From NCBI GenBank assembly GCA_029532415.1, contig JAQOTA010000052.1, positions 992,001-1,056,000 on the forward strand: a DNA stretch of 64,000 bases. The letters are read 5' to 3'. The notes under the pieces were generated by a model. The model was not told the DNA's origin and did no database searches. It saw nothing but the letters and a program-made list of their open reading frames with translations. The number at the start of each line of letters is the position of its first letter. Within the stretch, counting starts at the first letter, position 1. A program made the translations under genes and the position numbers. Origin of the DNA: Marasmius tenuissimus (taxonomy: Eukaryota; Basidiomycota; Agaricomycetes; Agaricales; Marasmiaceae). Below are positions 22,150 to 33,511 of this stretch, piece by piece.

Positions 22150-23172
22150 CTATAATTCGGGCGGGACAATTATTGGCCTGGACGAACCCTCAGACTGCTC
22201 CCGTGCTCCAAACGTCAAAACATCGGGTTCGATCGTAAAGTCAAAACTAACTACTTGAGATCCACCGGGAATGCGTACGGCACCTACGGCGACGTGTTGC
22301 TGCACCGATCCCAATCGCGACCCGTCCTCGGTGACATTGCACGGATCTGACTTCTTCCGCGTTTGAAGAGCAGGGACAACGTTCAATGTGATATGGTGAG
22401 TCACGGACAGGGTGCCCTTGTCACTGTGAGCTAGTGTTTCTCCCTCGTTCGTAAACGGTGATGGGGAAGGGTGAAGATGTTGCTTGTAATACCTCACTTC
22501 CGAAGGCGAGCAAGGCGCGTAAAGCTGGGCGAACGTTAGACCCCAATTAGAGCAAAGGATCAGAGGGTTGTAAAGGACGCGAAGACGCTCGAGAGCGATC
22601 AAGATGCGACGAAGGGGGTTTGGGGCGTCTTTCTCGGTATTGTCGCCAGAACGGGAACGAAGTTGCTCAACGGTGAATCGATCCGGCCAATAAAACGCGC
22701 TCAACGAGTCTATCGCAATCGCGCCAATCTCGTGGTGAGATAAATGAGCAGAGTGATACGTGGGGAGATGAAGAATCGACGAAGCTAGTTGGTTGGACGA
22801 CGTGGGGCGGAATATGTGAAGTAACTCGAGCGAACGATCAGCGAGGGTCTGCGTAACTTCAGATGTGGGGTCGGTATGAGATAAATGGCCCAACCGGGAA
22901 ACAAGAAGACTCTTGAACCGATTCAGGTCAAAAGAATTATCTGAGTCGAAGAGTACGGCGGCCTTGAACCAGCCACCGGCCATGGCAGGTAAGATGCAGT
23001 TAATGATTGCAGCGTAGATGAGATGGGTCTTGCCAGACCCCGAGGCACCCTGAATTTCGACTACATTTCCCGGGAATAGTGAGAAACCAGGAGTTAGAGT
23101 TAATTCTGACCGGGGGCGGACTTGGTTGAGCAATTGCTGAAGCGACTCATGGTGGATTGTGTCCAGGTTCAT
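22150..23172 (-). CDS. XRCC2: RAD51-paralogue DNA repair protein XRCC2
   Basis: An uninterrupted 340-codon frame. The Walker A motif GASGSGKT is at residues 42-49, preceded by FPGNVVEIQ. The Walker B strand and following segment read AIAIDSLSAFYWPDRF, which matches the very characteristic LDSLSAFYW of vertebrate XRCC2. The N-terminal helix (LLNQVRPRSEL) and the length fit a RecA-core-only paralogue without the Rad51 N-terminal domain. XRCC2 acts with RAD51D in homologous recombination, promoting RAD51 filament assembly. I start at the ATG at 23172 because the frame upstream runs through the promoter of the divergent gene. It shares a 52-bp intergenic region with that gene, and faces the AMP-binding gene tail to tail. 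Confidence 0.88.
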   Translation of the reverse strand: MNLDTIHHESLQQLLNQVRPRSELTLTPGFSLFPGNVVEIQGASGSGKTHLIYAAIINCILPAMAGGWFKAAVLFDSDNSFDLNRFKSLLVSRLGHLSHTDPTSEVTQTLADRSLELLHIFRPTSSNQLASSILHLPTYHSAHLSHHEIGAIAIDSLSAFYWPDRFTVEQLRSRSGDNTEKDAPNPLRRILIALERLRVLYNPLILCSNWGLTFAQLYAPCSPSEVRYYKQHLHPSPSPFTNEGETLAHSDKGTLSVTHHITLNVVPALQTRKKSDPCNVTEDGSRLGSVQQHVAVGAVRIPGGSQVVSFDFTIEPDVLTFGAREQSEGSSRPIIVPPEL

Positions 23173-23224
23173 TGTTTGCCACGTGACGCCCACTCCTTTA
23201 CCTTTACGACCAACGCTTGCTGTA

Positions 23225-25604
23225 ATGGCAAGCACGACGCCGAGACGACCTGCGAGCACGAGCTCCCCAATTTCAAGAGGTGCTACAGCACGCTCAGCTG
23301 CTGCTTCACCTCGTGTATCATCATCTCTCAGCACTCGACGCACCCCGACCCCTACCAAGGCTGCTGCCGCTGCCAACGGTAATGCTCACGAATCACTCAA
23401 AGAGGACGTAGAACGCATAGAACAGGTGCTAGGGGCTCTCACAGACACCGTCCAGTCAACTGACGGGTCTTTACAGCTGCAAGTTCAGCTCCAGGATAAG
23501 GAGCAGACCATTACCTCCCTAACTAAAGAAAATGACAACCTTACCTCGGCCCTACATGCTACAGAGAGCCGGCTGAACGAACTCTACGCCGAACAAAATC
23601 GCTCGGAAAACGAGTTATCTCAGCGTATAGAGCTCATCGACAAGTTGAGATCTCAAGTACGTGAACTTGAGAAGGAAAAGAGAGATGTCTTGCGGAGGTA
23701 CAACGAGCAGGTGTGTTACATCCCTCGGCTAAATCAGCCCAATCTTGACAGTGACCTTGAACCTTTTAAAGACAGCTACATTTGATGCGGAGCGTCAAGC
23801 ATTCTACGACAACGAGCAACATCTCAAATCTCGCATTCAGTCACTCTCTCAGGCTCGCCGCAGGCCTCCCGAACCCTCAATTGTATCTGAAGCTGAATCA
23901 GAGACGGAGTTTGAGGAGGACGAGCCGTCCCGAGATGAGGACAAACCTGCCAAACAGGATCTCAATGACCCTGAGCAGGAGCCAGCAGAGATAACCGCTC
24001 TCAAGCTGGAACTGTCCACACTTTCCACTTCATACAGCTCCCTGCAAAGCACACTTGTACTTTTGCAAACTCAGCTGGTTGACCTCAAGCGGGTCAATCA
24101 CGAACTCCAGGAGGAGAATGAGAGCTATATGATTCTTCTACGAGAGAAGACTCTGAGTGGTCAATACGACCCTATGAAGCAGATGCGGACATCTGGTTCT
24201 GATGACGACGACGATAGTGCAGACGTCGGTAGCTTACGCAGCATCGGAAGGAACGCTCTCGATAGAGTGGACGAGGAGGCGGAGGAGAGCTTAGGACAAG
24301 AGCTCGAACGGGCTGGGGAAGCGCAGGATACCGATTCTGTTTCCTCCAGAACTGGTCGGTCGAGACAAGGCGGACGCCAGCGTGGACTATCGACATCCAA
24401 CTCTCCGCCCCGTGGCGAGTCGCTCGCAGACCTGCCTATCACTGGTCCAGGCCTCGATTTGGCGGCTGAGCTCGGACGCGCCGAGAACAAGGACATTTTG
24501 GAAGGCAACGCTGTGGAAGACCGTGACCGCTCTGTCCTCAATAAGAGCAAACGCTCCAGGCGGGATCTGAAGGCCAGTGAGAGTGGTGGCCTGGAGTCGA
24601 GCGCTTCGATGAGCGACCTGGATTCTCTCCGGTCGGAAGTCAAAGCCCTCAAAGACGCCAACAAAGCGCTCTCGCTGTATGCCTCCAAGATCATTGATCG
24701 TATCATTGCTCAGGAGGGATTCGAGCACGTTTTGGCGGTTGACTACGAGAATGAACCACCCACACCCTCCACAGCTACTGCGACGACGGCACCAAAGTCT
24801 CCGATACATGTCACCCAATTACCTCCTCGTCCACGACCTCATTCCGTAATAGGGCCTTCTGTAACACCACCGGTTTACACAGGTGACTCTCCACGACTCG
24901 CCAGCCCCTCATTCCCTCCTGTGCCGAAACTCGGTCCTCCTACTCCACCAACCTCCAGCGCCAAAGCTCAGCGTCGATCTCTTTCGTTTGATTGGAAGAG
25001 CTTCTCGATCTTCAACACGGAGAAAAAAGCCGAGCCGAATTTGCGCCCCCTCACTCTCAAGCCCGGTGCGAGTCCCGTCACAGGGGCGAGAAAGTTAGAA
25101 ACTCAGGAGGACGACGAGGATCGCAAGGAACGTGAACGTTTGAATGCTACTATGAAGTTGATGGGCATTCAGCCCAACCCAGCATCCCCTCAGATTATAC
25201 AGAAATCTGTGTCTGCCCCAGGCGCAGCCCCGCCACCCGGTCCAACACCAGCACCGGCGCCTGCTATCAATCGGCGATTCTCTCTGTTTGGATCAAAAAG
25301 TCCTCCGATGTCAGATTCCGCGTCGACACATTCATCCAACAGCCCCTCTCCCGCTGTCGGCCTGGGAATCACCGGTGCGGACCTGACACAGGAAGCGTTG
25401 GAGCAGGCAGAGGCACAAAACTCGCTTGCAGCATTGGATGCTCATGAAAAGAGTCTCAGTGCTGAGATGGCCAAGGGTTCGGGTAGCGGATTCACCGAAA
25501 TCACACGTCGCAGCAGTCGTAGGGGACGACGTAGCGCAGGAGGGAGCGGCAGCGGAAGCACCGTGTGGAGCGCAGGTATGAGTGGGACTGGGGAGGACGA
25601 GTAA
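23225..25604 (+). CDS. Coiled-coil protein with Uds1-like (up-regulated during septation) segment
   Basis: Exons 23225..23710 and 23772..25604; 772 residues. The first 60 residues are Ser/Thr/Ala/Arg-rich and look disordered. A long coiled coil with heptads follows (about 60-200), including FDAERQAFYDNEQHLKSRIQ next to the splice junction; this resembles the Uds1 domain of fungal septation-related proteins. After an acidic stretch there is a second coiled coil (LRSEVKALKDANKALSLYAS) and a helix ending ILRI-free IIDRIIAQEGFEHVL, then a long Pro/Ser-rich tail. I infer a scaffold role, perhaps at septa or the cytoskeleton. The Uds1 assignment is from memory of the family and is moderate. The start is 52 bp from the XRCC2 start on the other strand. 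Confidence 0.7.
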
Positions 25605-25902
25605 GGACCGAAGCACAAGGCTTCATACCATCTCGTAACGGACATATCATTCGAACGGAGAGACGCAGGTCTACAGAACGGGTTTACAGATGTATAAGAT
25701 TTCGGTTTCGTGGGTGGATGTGTTTGGAAAACATACATTAACTGAGTACTGCTTATAATGAGCTTTATACCCTCATTGCTATCCCTAGAATCTCCTTCAT
25801 TTACGAATACGATGTTATGAGATACATACCCAATCAATACTATGGTACTTTTCCTTGCGACCTCATTCCACAATCAAGAAGTAGTGACTGGTCCGTTGGA
25901 CC

Positions 25903-26792
25903 TCAAGACTTTGAAGGCTCATGCTTTACGAGGGTGTTTTGTGCGTGGGTCCGTATCGTCTGGAAGGGATTAGACGAGAATTGCGGGTTCTGCAGTATCA
26001 ATGGGTGGCGCATTCGTTCGGCCTGACTGGAGCGAACCGTCAATATCTTTCACAAATCCGAGGATTTCTCGATGAGGATATACTCACAGAACCCGTTTTC
26101 GCTGCTGTTTTGAGAGAGTCGCACCTTTTCCTTCACCTATTTGACCAGGCTTCGTCTTTGGTGGTGGTTGACCTGTTTGTGCGGCCTCGTCATAACCTGT
26201 TTCCGTACTTGATTCTGTCGTATTCGAAGGGTTTGTTGCATTATCGTCGAGGGAGTTCAAAGCACTCTGTATGTCGTCTAAACCACTGGCGAGCTGTTCC
26301 CGAGCTTTGCGTTTCATACGACGCATATGGGACTTTGAATACGGTGACTGCGATAGCTCGAGTCCTGAAAGTACATAAAAACAAAAACAACCGAGATACC
26401 AATGTCAGATTTTGGAGAGAGACGTATTCCCGTAACGAACGTTGTAAGAGGGCTTCTCTTTTCAGTGCCTGCTTATCTTGTTTCTTTAGCCCCTGCATTT
26501 CCTTCGCAGTCGATTGCCCTAGCAGATCGTCCGCCTACGAGACAATTCCGTCCGAGGCGGGTATAAGTATTTGCCGCAGGCCTGCAAAATAAGTATCGGT
26601 AACATACCGACGCATCCACTGAGCTTCCAATCTCTACGCGCTCAATTTTTTGCCCATCTGGTGCCGCAAACTGTCGCTTCGCGAGCTTTACTGAGGGTGC
26701 ATGACCAGCAGTTCGCTTTGTCCGGTCTTTCGGCTGTGCTTTTCGTTGTGTTTGAGTCCCGATGATATCGATGTGATTGGAATACGTACCAT
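25903..26792 (-). CDS. SLX9: Ribosome biogenesis protein Slx9
   Basis: Five exons on the minus strand: 26790..26792 (the ATG alone), 26608..26733, 26441..26534, 26088..26364 and 25903..26026; 207 residues. The family landmarks are in order: MPKDRTKRTAGHAPS at the start, LKKQDKQALKREALLQR in the middle, SPYSKSHMRRMKRKAREQ, LSKQQRKR, and the conserved C-terminus NPFQTIRTHAQNTLV. Slx9 travels with pre-40S particles, is needed for efficient cleavage in ITS1 and helps nuclear export of 40S precursors. The first coding exon is just the start codon: ATG is followed at once by GTACGT, and the acceptor is at 26734-26735. An earlier acceptor would not give the MPK start. Every phase closes. The 5' side borders the palindromic element. 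Confidence 0.88.
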
Positions 26793-26867
26793 GGTGGTTA
26801 GTGATGAAGGTTCAAAATCATGAAATAGGCGCTCAGCATATTGGAAGGTGGGAAAGCTGGGATATGG

Positions 26868-27099
26868 GCCCGATACCAGACTCCTTCCCATTCGCCTTCG
26901 GACAGTTAAAAACCAGCCGAGGTTGAGTTCGAGTGATAGCTAGAATTTGAGTGTTACGGCGTTAAGAAAAAACCAGCAAAGTATAGTAAGCACAAACACG
27001 TAATACAAAAAAACACTCAAATTCTAGCTATCACTCGAACTCAACCTCGGCTGGTTTTTAACTGTCCGAAGGCGAATGGGAAGGAGTCTGGCCCGATAC
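26868..27099. mobile_element. Palindromic MITE-like element with 9-bp target-site duplication
   Basis: A 214-bp element (26877..27090) begins CAGACTCCTTCCCATTCGCC and ends with the exact reverse complement. Two 79-bp arms, 26877..26955 and 27012..27090, are perfect inverted repeats around a 56-bp A-rich loop. The element is flanked on both sides by the same 9 bases, GCCCGATAC, at 26868..26876 and 27091..27099. Perfect terminal inverted repeats, no coding capacity and a 9-bp duplication are the features of a non-autonomous DNA transposon, with 9 bp typical of Mutator-type (MULE) elements. Arm identity suggests a recent insertion or hairpin-driven gene conversion. It lies 76 bp upstream of the SLX9 start codon. 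Confidence 0.8.
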
Positions 27100-27158
27100 A
27101 GGTATTTTCTCCTTCGACTCTGAGGTGGTGCTGCTCATATAGGACAGATACTCATAAA

Positions 27159-28925
27159 TTAATCTCGATGTACAGATGTATCTAGTTCAACGCCTCTAGT
27201 AGCGGTAGAATCCTCTATGAAACTAAATCGTTCAGCTTCCTCCTTATCCTTCTGCTTCAGAATTCGTGCATCTTCCGTACCCACAAGTACAACACTAGCT
27301 AAGACCAGAAGGGCCCCTCCTATGACTTGCAGAGGTACCGGCCTTCCAAGCACGAAATCGCCGACGACTGCTAGTGGCATAGTTAGACCGAGACCGACCG
27401 TCACCACTAACGGAGAGGTCTTGAGCATAGCGAAGACGTATAGGAAATCGCTCGACCATGTTATGGCCATCTAAGTATGAGGCAAAATTCATGAGCGAAT
27501 TCCTCACGATACAGAAAGGCAAAAAGACCACAAACATTTATCAGCAACCCTCCCACTTCCTTCCCGTTCGATGGAAGCTCAAACTTCTCCATTCCAGTGA
27601 CGTGTAACAGAATAGCTATAGGCCAAATGCTGATGATGTTAAACAAGCCCACGAATCCAAAGAACAGTTTCATGTCGATCCGCGATTCCGACTTGATTCC
27701 CACTTTGAGGGTGATCGTATAAATGGCGTAGAACAATGCAGATATCAAGGCCAATGCATCTCCCAATAATAGGGGTTTTTCTCGTTCATTTACGGCTTTC
27801 AGTAACGAAGCTGGACTGGTAACCGGGATGCTCTTGTTATCTGAGAGTGCAACGAGGACCGTTCCTCCAATGCTGGTACATAAGGAAAAGGCAGTTGTCA
27901 GACCAACACCACGCTCCGCGGGTATATCGTACAACATACCTCATAACGACAGCACCAATCTTCGCTAATGTTAACGCCTCAACTCGAAATAGCCGTCCAA
28001 TGACCATCGTGAAGAACCCTTGTTGGGCCTGAATGAGACCAAAGTTCGACCGTCGCGAGCTAAAAACCTTACCACTCATACTAGCTAGGATCGTAGCACT
28101 AGCAACGCTTGTATAATCTACGGCAAGATTGAGTGACCAGTTCGCCACGAACCTGTTTGTTTAGATTTTAAGATTAGTCTCTCCGCGGACGCTCATAGAG
28201 AGGGAGAAACGCACCAAAAGAAACAGAATACGCCCGCTAGTTTCGCAGTTTCCTTGGTAGTGAGTGGAGGTAAGTCCTCGGGGTCGACATTACTGAGAGC
28301 CGGAGTCTACTATTGATGTCAATATTCAGGTCGTTTCTGGGACGTAGGTATAGGAATACTATACCTCTTCTTGTACAAAGTCGGGATTGGTTGCCAAAGG
28401 CTCATATTCTCCATCTGTACGGCAAGTATGTCAAGCTCAATCTTTCAATATAGCCGATAATATATACCGTTCGTGGAGTTTCGCGGCCGGTCGTCGTAGC
28501 GGGGAAGTCCGTGTCTGATAAGGTAGGGTATAATGTACAACGCGAAAGTGCTGGTGTTCAGGTAGGTCACTCTATGAATCGTATGGCCATTGTCAGTCAG
28601 CATTCCAGTAAGAGAAGAGGGAATTAATGAACGCACAAGAACGCCTTCTCATATCCACCTTCGAAGAGAGCCTAACATCATAACGAGATGCATAGGAGCT
28701 AGGGGTGAGCCATGTATGTGGTTACCAAGTCTTCAAGGTCCCAACCTGTGTGATAAAGCTTGAAGATGTCCACAAGAAGACAACGACGAGAAGCAGCCCA
28801 ATTCCAAAAATGTAGTCGAGGTACTTCCGGTTACTAGTATTCCATGATGAAGAGGTTGCTGATAGTATGGACCTCGAACGACTCGGTGCGCGTGCAGAAG
28901 GTGTAGGGTCACTGCCGTCGTTCAT
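27159..28925 (-). CDS. EamA/DMT-family membrane transporter, SLC35F5/YML018C-like
   Basis: Nine exons, from the 5' end: 28746..28925, 28637..28671, 28468..28571, 28365..28414, 28215..28306, 28073..28152, 27940..28018, 27536..27872, 27159..27470; 422 residues. After a Ser-rich cytosolic start, about ten hydrophobic segments alternate with short loops, e.g. LDYIFGIGLLLVVVFLWTSS, LLGDALALISALFYAIYTIT and PLVVTVGLGLTMPLAVVGDF. The motifs FITQALFEGGYEKAFLVTYL and NLAVDYTSVASATILASMSG match the fungal YML018C and human SLC35F5 group. These drug/metabolite-transporter-fold proteins sit in vacuolar or Golgi membranes; the substrate is unknown. All nine exons close in phase. The SLX9-proximal palindromic element lies just beyond its 3' end. 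Confidence 0.87.
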
Positions 28926-29398
28926 CGTGCCCAGACGACCTCCACTGGAGTTGAGTGATTGGAGAGAAAAGGAGTCGCGTGTAATGTTATAGTCCGCCAG
29001 CAGAGGGTACCAATTCGAGTGTGGTTAGATAGAAAGGGTGATGGCGGTACCGCAATCATTGCCTCATTTTAAATTTGTATCAGCACATTTCAGAACTTGT
29101 CCAGAGCTCGCTTGATTCAACTTTTCGATTTCAAACTTATCAAGGTCTGGGAGGTATGACGAGGGGCTGGCTACTTAGCTAAATGAGGTACACAAATTCG
29201 TACATAGAATGCTGAATGTAGAGTAAAAGGCGTGAATGTCCGGATTGGTAGAATGACCGTGCTGTGAGTTAAATAAAGCTGGTAAAAAGATAGGCTGGGA
29301 GGTATCGCAGATATAGATACAGGTCGTGTCGTAGAGGTAAGTATCAGACACCAAGAAAAAAGCTTGAATCGAAAATCGGAAAGTGAAAACGAGAAGAA
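28926..29398. other. Intergenic: promoter of the SLC35F-like gene and 3' region of the next gene
   Basis: 473 bp, AT-richer than the flanking coding DNA. No gene, tRNA or repeat seen. Confidence 0.5.
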
Positions 29399-30921
29399 TT
29401 ATGGCGGAACTAGCCCCAGGCGATTTGTAGCAGGTAGTGCTTTGACCTTTTCGAATATTCGGAAGAGGCTGATAACAAGATTAAAGCAGTATGTGAGCAA
29501 GCCAACGAAGACCAGGCCGATTAGAGAAAGCTGGTCGTCGCAGAGTTGATCTCCAATACTGCCTTCAAATGTAGGGAGATTGCTTCGAGGACGCTCGAGC
29601 TCGTTGTACCATCTGGTGGCCGATGGAGCCGCACAGGGTATTAGAGAGGTGAAGAAATTGTCGAACGACAATGAGAGTGCCGCCGACCATGCACAGATGA
29701 ATAATACTTCCAGCAGCGTATGTGCCAATTTTCCCGATGTTCGCCAGAGACCAAGGGGTCTACCAAAGTATTCCATCTAACCGAAACGTCAGCAAACTGT
29801 TGTGTTGTCAAAAGGAATGAACAGACATATATGGCCACCATGACGTGGACTAGTGTGAGAGGGGCGAATATCACAACTAGTGTACTGTAAGCGGGGCGGT
29901 GTATGAGCAATTTATGCGTCTGAACGAAGAGGTGGCCTTACGGGGAGCTGCCGAGAGCACCCATGAGCTGGTTCTGACTCTCAATACGCCTTATGCGCAC
30001 TGAGATCCCAAGCGCAGCAGAAGTGAATGAGATATTGATGACACGGAAAAGCTTTCGTTTTGGTCAGTAAAAGCGTGAAGACATGATGAAAAGGGTGCGT
30101 ACCAGTGGTACATAGGCATTGGATAATATGAACATCCTGAACCTCTTCTTCCGCTGGCTCCACGTTCCCTTGTCATCTACGGAATGATCTTCAGAAGAGT
30201 CCAAGACTTCGTCTCCCATGCCGTATGAGTTTTCCCTTGCTTGGTTGCGACGTGGGCCTTGCGCCGCTGAGCGTGCGGTCCAAGGCGTTTCCCAACCGGG
30301 AGTTGCATTGTGGGCAAGAGTTGACGGGGGAAGTCCAGCTGCTTGAGGAGGTAGCTGTATGGTTTCATCCCATGGCTGTCGGCTCGAACCTTCGCCGTTC
30401 CCGTTCGACTTTTCACCGGCTCTCCGGGAAAATGTGGAACCCTCTCGGAACGCTGAAGCAGACGTGGGCAGCCATGATTTCGAGGGCCTGAATCCTGTTG
30501 ATTTTCGTTCGGGTTGGGGTTTCTGTTCGAGCAAATTTTCCGACCCATTGGATTCTTTGCTGGGACGAGGGAGAGTGAATGCCCACCAACGACTTGGTGC
30601 ACCGTTTGGATGAAGCGTCGAGTGAAAGGATGCAACGTCAGAAGCTCGAGATTCAGGAGTTGGCCCATGCTCAAGATCTGGATGTTCCTTGGGGGATGGA
30701 GGTTCGTCTTTCGCCCATGCTGAGGCACACAGAAGTAAAAATAGAGAGGATTAGTACTTCGGAAAGGTAAAAACAAACAAACGAAATTTACGTGGTGCAG
30801 TAATGACCGTCGATATTGGCGGTGGAAGAGGTCGGTTATTACTACGAACACTAAGGGCCCGAACGCTTGAAGTCGACGGCAGAGACGGTGGGCGGGGTCG
30901 GGGAGAGGTCGAGTTCGACAT
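29399..30921 (-). CDS. Multi-pass membrane protein, Srf1-like (regulator of phospholipase D)
   Basis: Five exons: 30792..30921, 30103..30719, 30051..29942, 29884..29827, 29776..29399; 430 residues. The first 240 or so residues are hydrophilic and rich in Ser/Pro, ending in a basic patch [12 protein letters not shown]. Four hydrophobic segments follow: [57 protein letters not shown] and [20 protein letters not shown]. The segment [20 protein letters not shown] resembles the C-terminal core of yeast Srf1, which regulates phospholipase D. I recall this motif from fungal Srf1 proteins but could not align it, so the family name is moderate; the topology is well supported. It lies 405 bp from the DUF6697-like gene on the same strand. 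Confidence 0.65.
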
Positions 30922-31340
30922 GCAGTGACAAGGAGAACGCTTGAGTCTTGCGAGAGTTGAACTGACAGTGAGTGCCAACCAGTCCTACCACGACGGTAGT
31001 CCTGAACCCAATTAAGAGCTGCACTCGAGCTGTCTGGAAATTTCAGAGAGAAGGACACTCTTAGCTCTGGTCCAACGAGCGGATATAATGAGAGAGGGGG
31101 ATTTCGGTCGAGAACGAGATGATATCAGATTTTGAAGGAGTGACTGCGGGATTATGTCGCAGTCACAACCTCTTGGCCCGGTAATTTGTTGGCTTGTTAG
31201 AAACTGTCGCTGTACCTGCCAATACCAATCAGCGGTTCAGACTCACTCAACAGCTTTTTTTCTACATCCAGGATACATTTATTCAGGTAAAAACTCCGAG
31301 CTATATTCGAAAAGCACTGTTTACAAACAGTTTCTCTTTT

Positions 31341-33336
31341 TCACGAGCAACGCCGTCGCTTCGTCCCATTCGGGCCGGTGGACCACTCCGCATCGCCTTC
31401 GTCGCCGCTCTCCATAAAATCAGAGGGTGTCTCTGGGTAGATCCTATCGCCGCATTGCGAGAGAGCCTTCATCGTCTTCCGGCGCGGACGTTTTGCGTTT
31501 GGACTGCGGGACTCAGGAGACGGACCTTCCATTCCATTTGGAGTCGGCCCCACTGACACTGAAGAGTAGGGGGTGGAAATCGACGTCTCTTCGGATACCA
31601 GCCCTTCGAGCAATCGGGACTCGTATTTCAGACAGGTAAGTTGGACGCACGGAACCCTCAGGATCTCTTTGTCATAGTCCGCCTTGACCTCGTTAACAGT
31701 CCTTGAATCTTTGTTTTTCTCTTTCGTTAACTTGGCATACTCGTCATGGAACTTTCGACGGGGAGACATAAGCAAACACGTTTTGTGGCTCAAACTCGTA
31801 GAGGACATGCGACTCACGTCTGGACCCAGACTATTCCATTCCTGAAGGGTCAAAGGGTCAACCCTTTTGCAAGCGTAATGGCCAACGTATCTCATCGATA
31901 GTTTCTGGCTGCCTTTCTTCTTCTGACCTACAAAGACGTGTTGTTTCTCCTCCTTCAGGAAGGTATCGCGGTCCCTATCACCTAGCCCAACAAACATATA
32001 TCCATGCTCTCCCGGTGCCTTCGGACACCACGGGTTCTGATGAATGTTGGGACAGAGATACCCATTTATGCCCAACGCCTTGCCAACTGGTCCATGGGAA
32101 TTGGTGATTCTAAGGTATAGGGTGAATCAATCGTCCCGCGAAGTGGAGAGTGCTCGGGAAACGTACTTCACAAGGAGAGTTTGAATACTACCGCCTATTT
32201 TCTTGCATAGATCACCACGCGTGAATCTCCGCTCAGTCGCCTCAACGCCTTCGACTGGCTCCGGCGGGAACACATTTGCGCGTGTAGCGGGGAGAGGAGA
32301 TCCATGAGCGACTGGTAACCTCCGTTTCCTTCGTGATGAACGGGAAGATGACGTTGGTGGCTCAGACTCAGAGTCGGAGGAAGTCAATTCGATAATGTCA
32401 GCTTGCGGGGCTGGGGCGCGTGCACTAGTCTAGATGAAGGAGATATGAATCATGAACTGGCCGGGGTTGGAAGCGGACGGAGAATGGCTAGACATACAGT
32501 TTCTTCAAGTTTGCATTCGGGGACCTCTGTTTTCACCTTAGGTTTTTTTAGATCAGCATTCTAGGGGTAGGGAAATGTTAGAAGGAGTTTTTGAGGACCA
32601 TATCAGAAGAGTTACCTCTTGCGTGAGCCGCTTGACCTGGAGTAGGACCTTCCATCAGTACGGCGTGTTTTTCTATGCAAAGCCCAGCGCTCGTACCTCC
32701 TCCTCCAGTGCAGCTAGCTTTTGAGCCTGAGATTCAGCCTGAAGCTTCGCGTCCATCATCCGGGTAACCTATTCATGGTTCGTCGTTGGGGGAACAAATG
32801 CCTCCAAAAAAGACCTCACCTCTGACAAGAAGGACTCGCGCCATTCGTTCTTGTGGGTTTCCAGTGATTGGGAAACAGCTTTCTCTACAAGCTCGGGGAT
32901 CAGCTCCTCTGGTCTCCCGTTGTTGACGCGAGGTTGATGTGCATCAATTGCCTGGACCTCGGTCGACGCGTTGCTGGACGCGGCTGCACTTGATGTGGGG
33001 CCCCGGTTCGCGTGTTCGTTTTCTTCCTCTTTATTTGTGGGTTCAAGAGATTCAAGAGGGTCTTCAGGCTTTTTGATAGAGGAAAAACAGGTTTGTTTGA
33101 GACAGCGGCGAGTTAGGTTACCTGCTACTCACATTGTCTACAAGGACTGCTGCTTGGAAAAGTTGTTGATGATAGACTGCCGACCAGCTTTCACACACAT
33201 CAGATACTGGGTCCATATTTCGCACAATTTCGCGGCACAAGTGAAGGGAGGTATCAAGGTGAAGTAAAAAGTAAAAAGTCTTAGATGGAGCGAGTGAGGG
33301 TATAGTAGTCGCGTATTTGGTCGTTGGAACGGTCAT
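31341..33336 (-). CDS. DUF6697-like basidiomycete protein
   Basis: Eight exons: 33133..33336, 32820..33068, 32697..32768, 32616..32636 (21 nt), 32498..32560, 32167..32429, 31818..32109, 31341..31751; 524 residues. The N-terminal half is predicted disordered plus a coiled coil (MMDAKLQAESQAQKLAALEE). The C-terminal half holds a globular domain: FTRGDLCKKIGGSIQTLLVK, then GYLCPNIHQNPWCPKAPGEH, YVGHYACKRVDPLT and a closing strand RVPCVQLTCLKYESRLLEGL. The pattern NPWCPKAPGEHGYMF followed by the gene's closing strand fits DUF6697, a domain abundant in mushroom genomes with no known function; the tail after it is basic (AKRPRRK). The first five introns are all phase 0. No function is claimed. Confidence 0.68.
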
Positions 33337-33511
33337 GCCGCCAAGAGTAACGCGTTCTCAGTCACGACTCATGCTCACAAGTACACCTACAAACGGGTCG
33401 GTTTTGACTAGGTGTATAAGTGTGAGTATGTATCTTAAGAATATCTAGGACGTGTAGCTAAACCCAATTAACTCTATAAACGAAAGTACGAATAACATTT
33501 TGAGAGTGCCT

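Noticed and set aside
23173..23376. Longer XRCC2 open frame extending into the divergent gene
   Set aside because: It has no ATG upstream of 23172 that precedes conserved sequence and overlaps the first exon of the neighbour.
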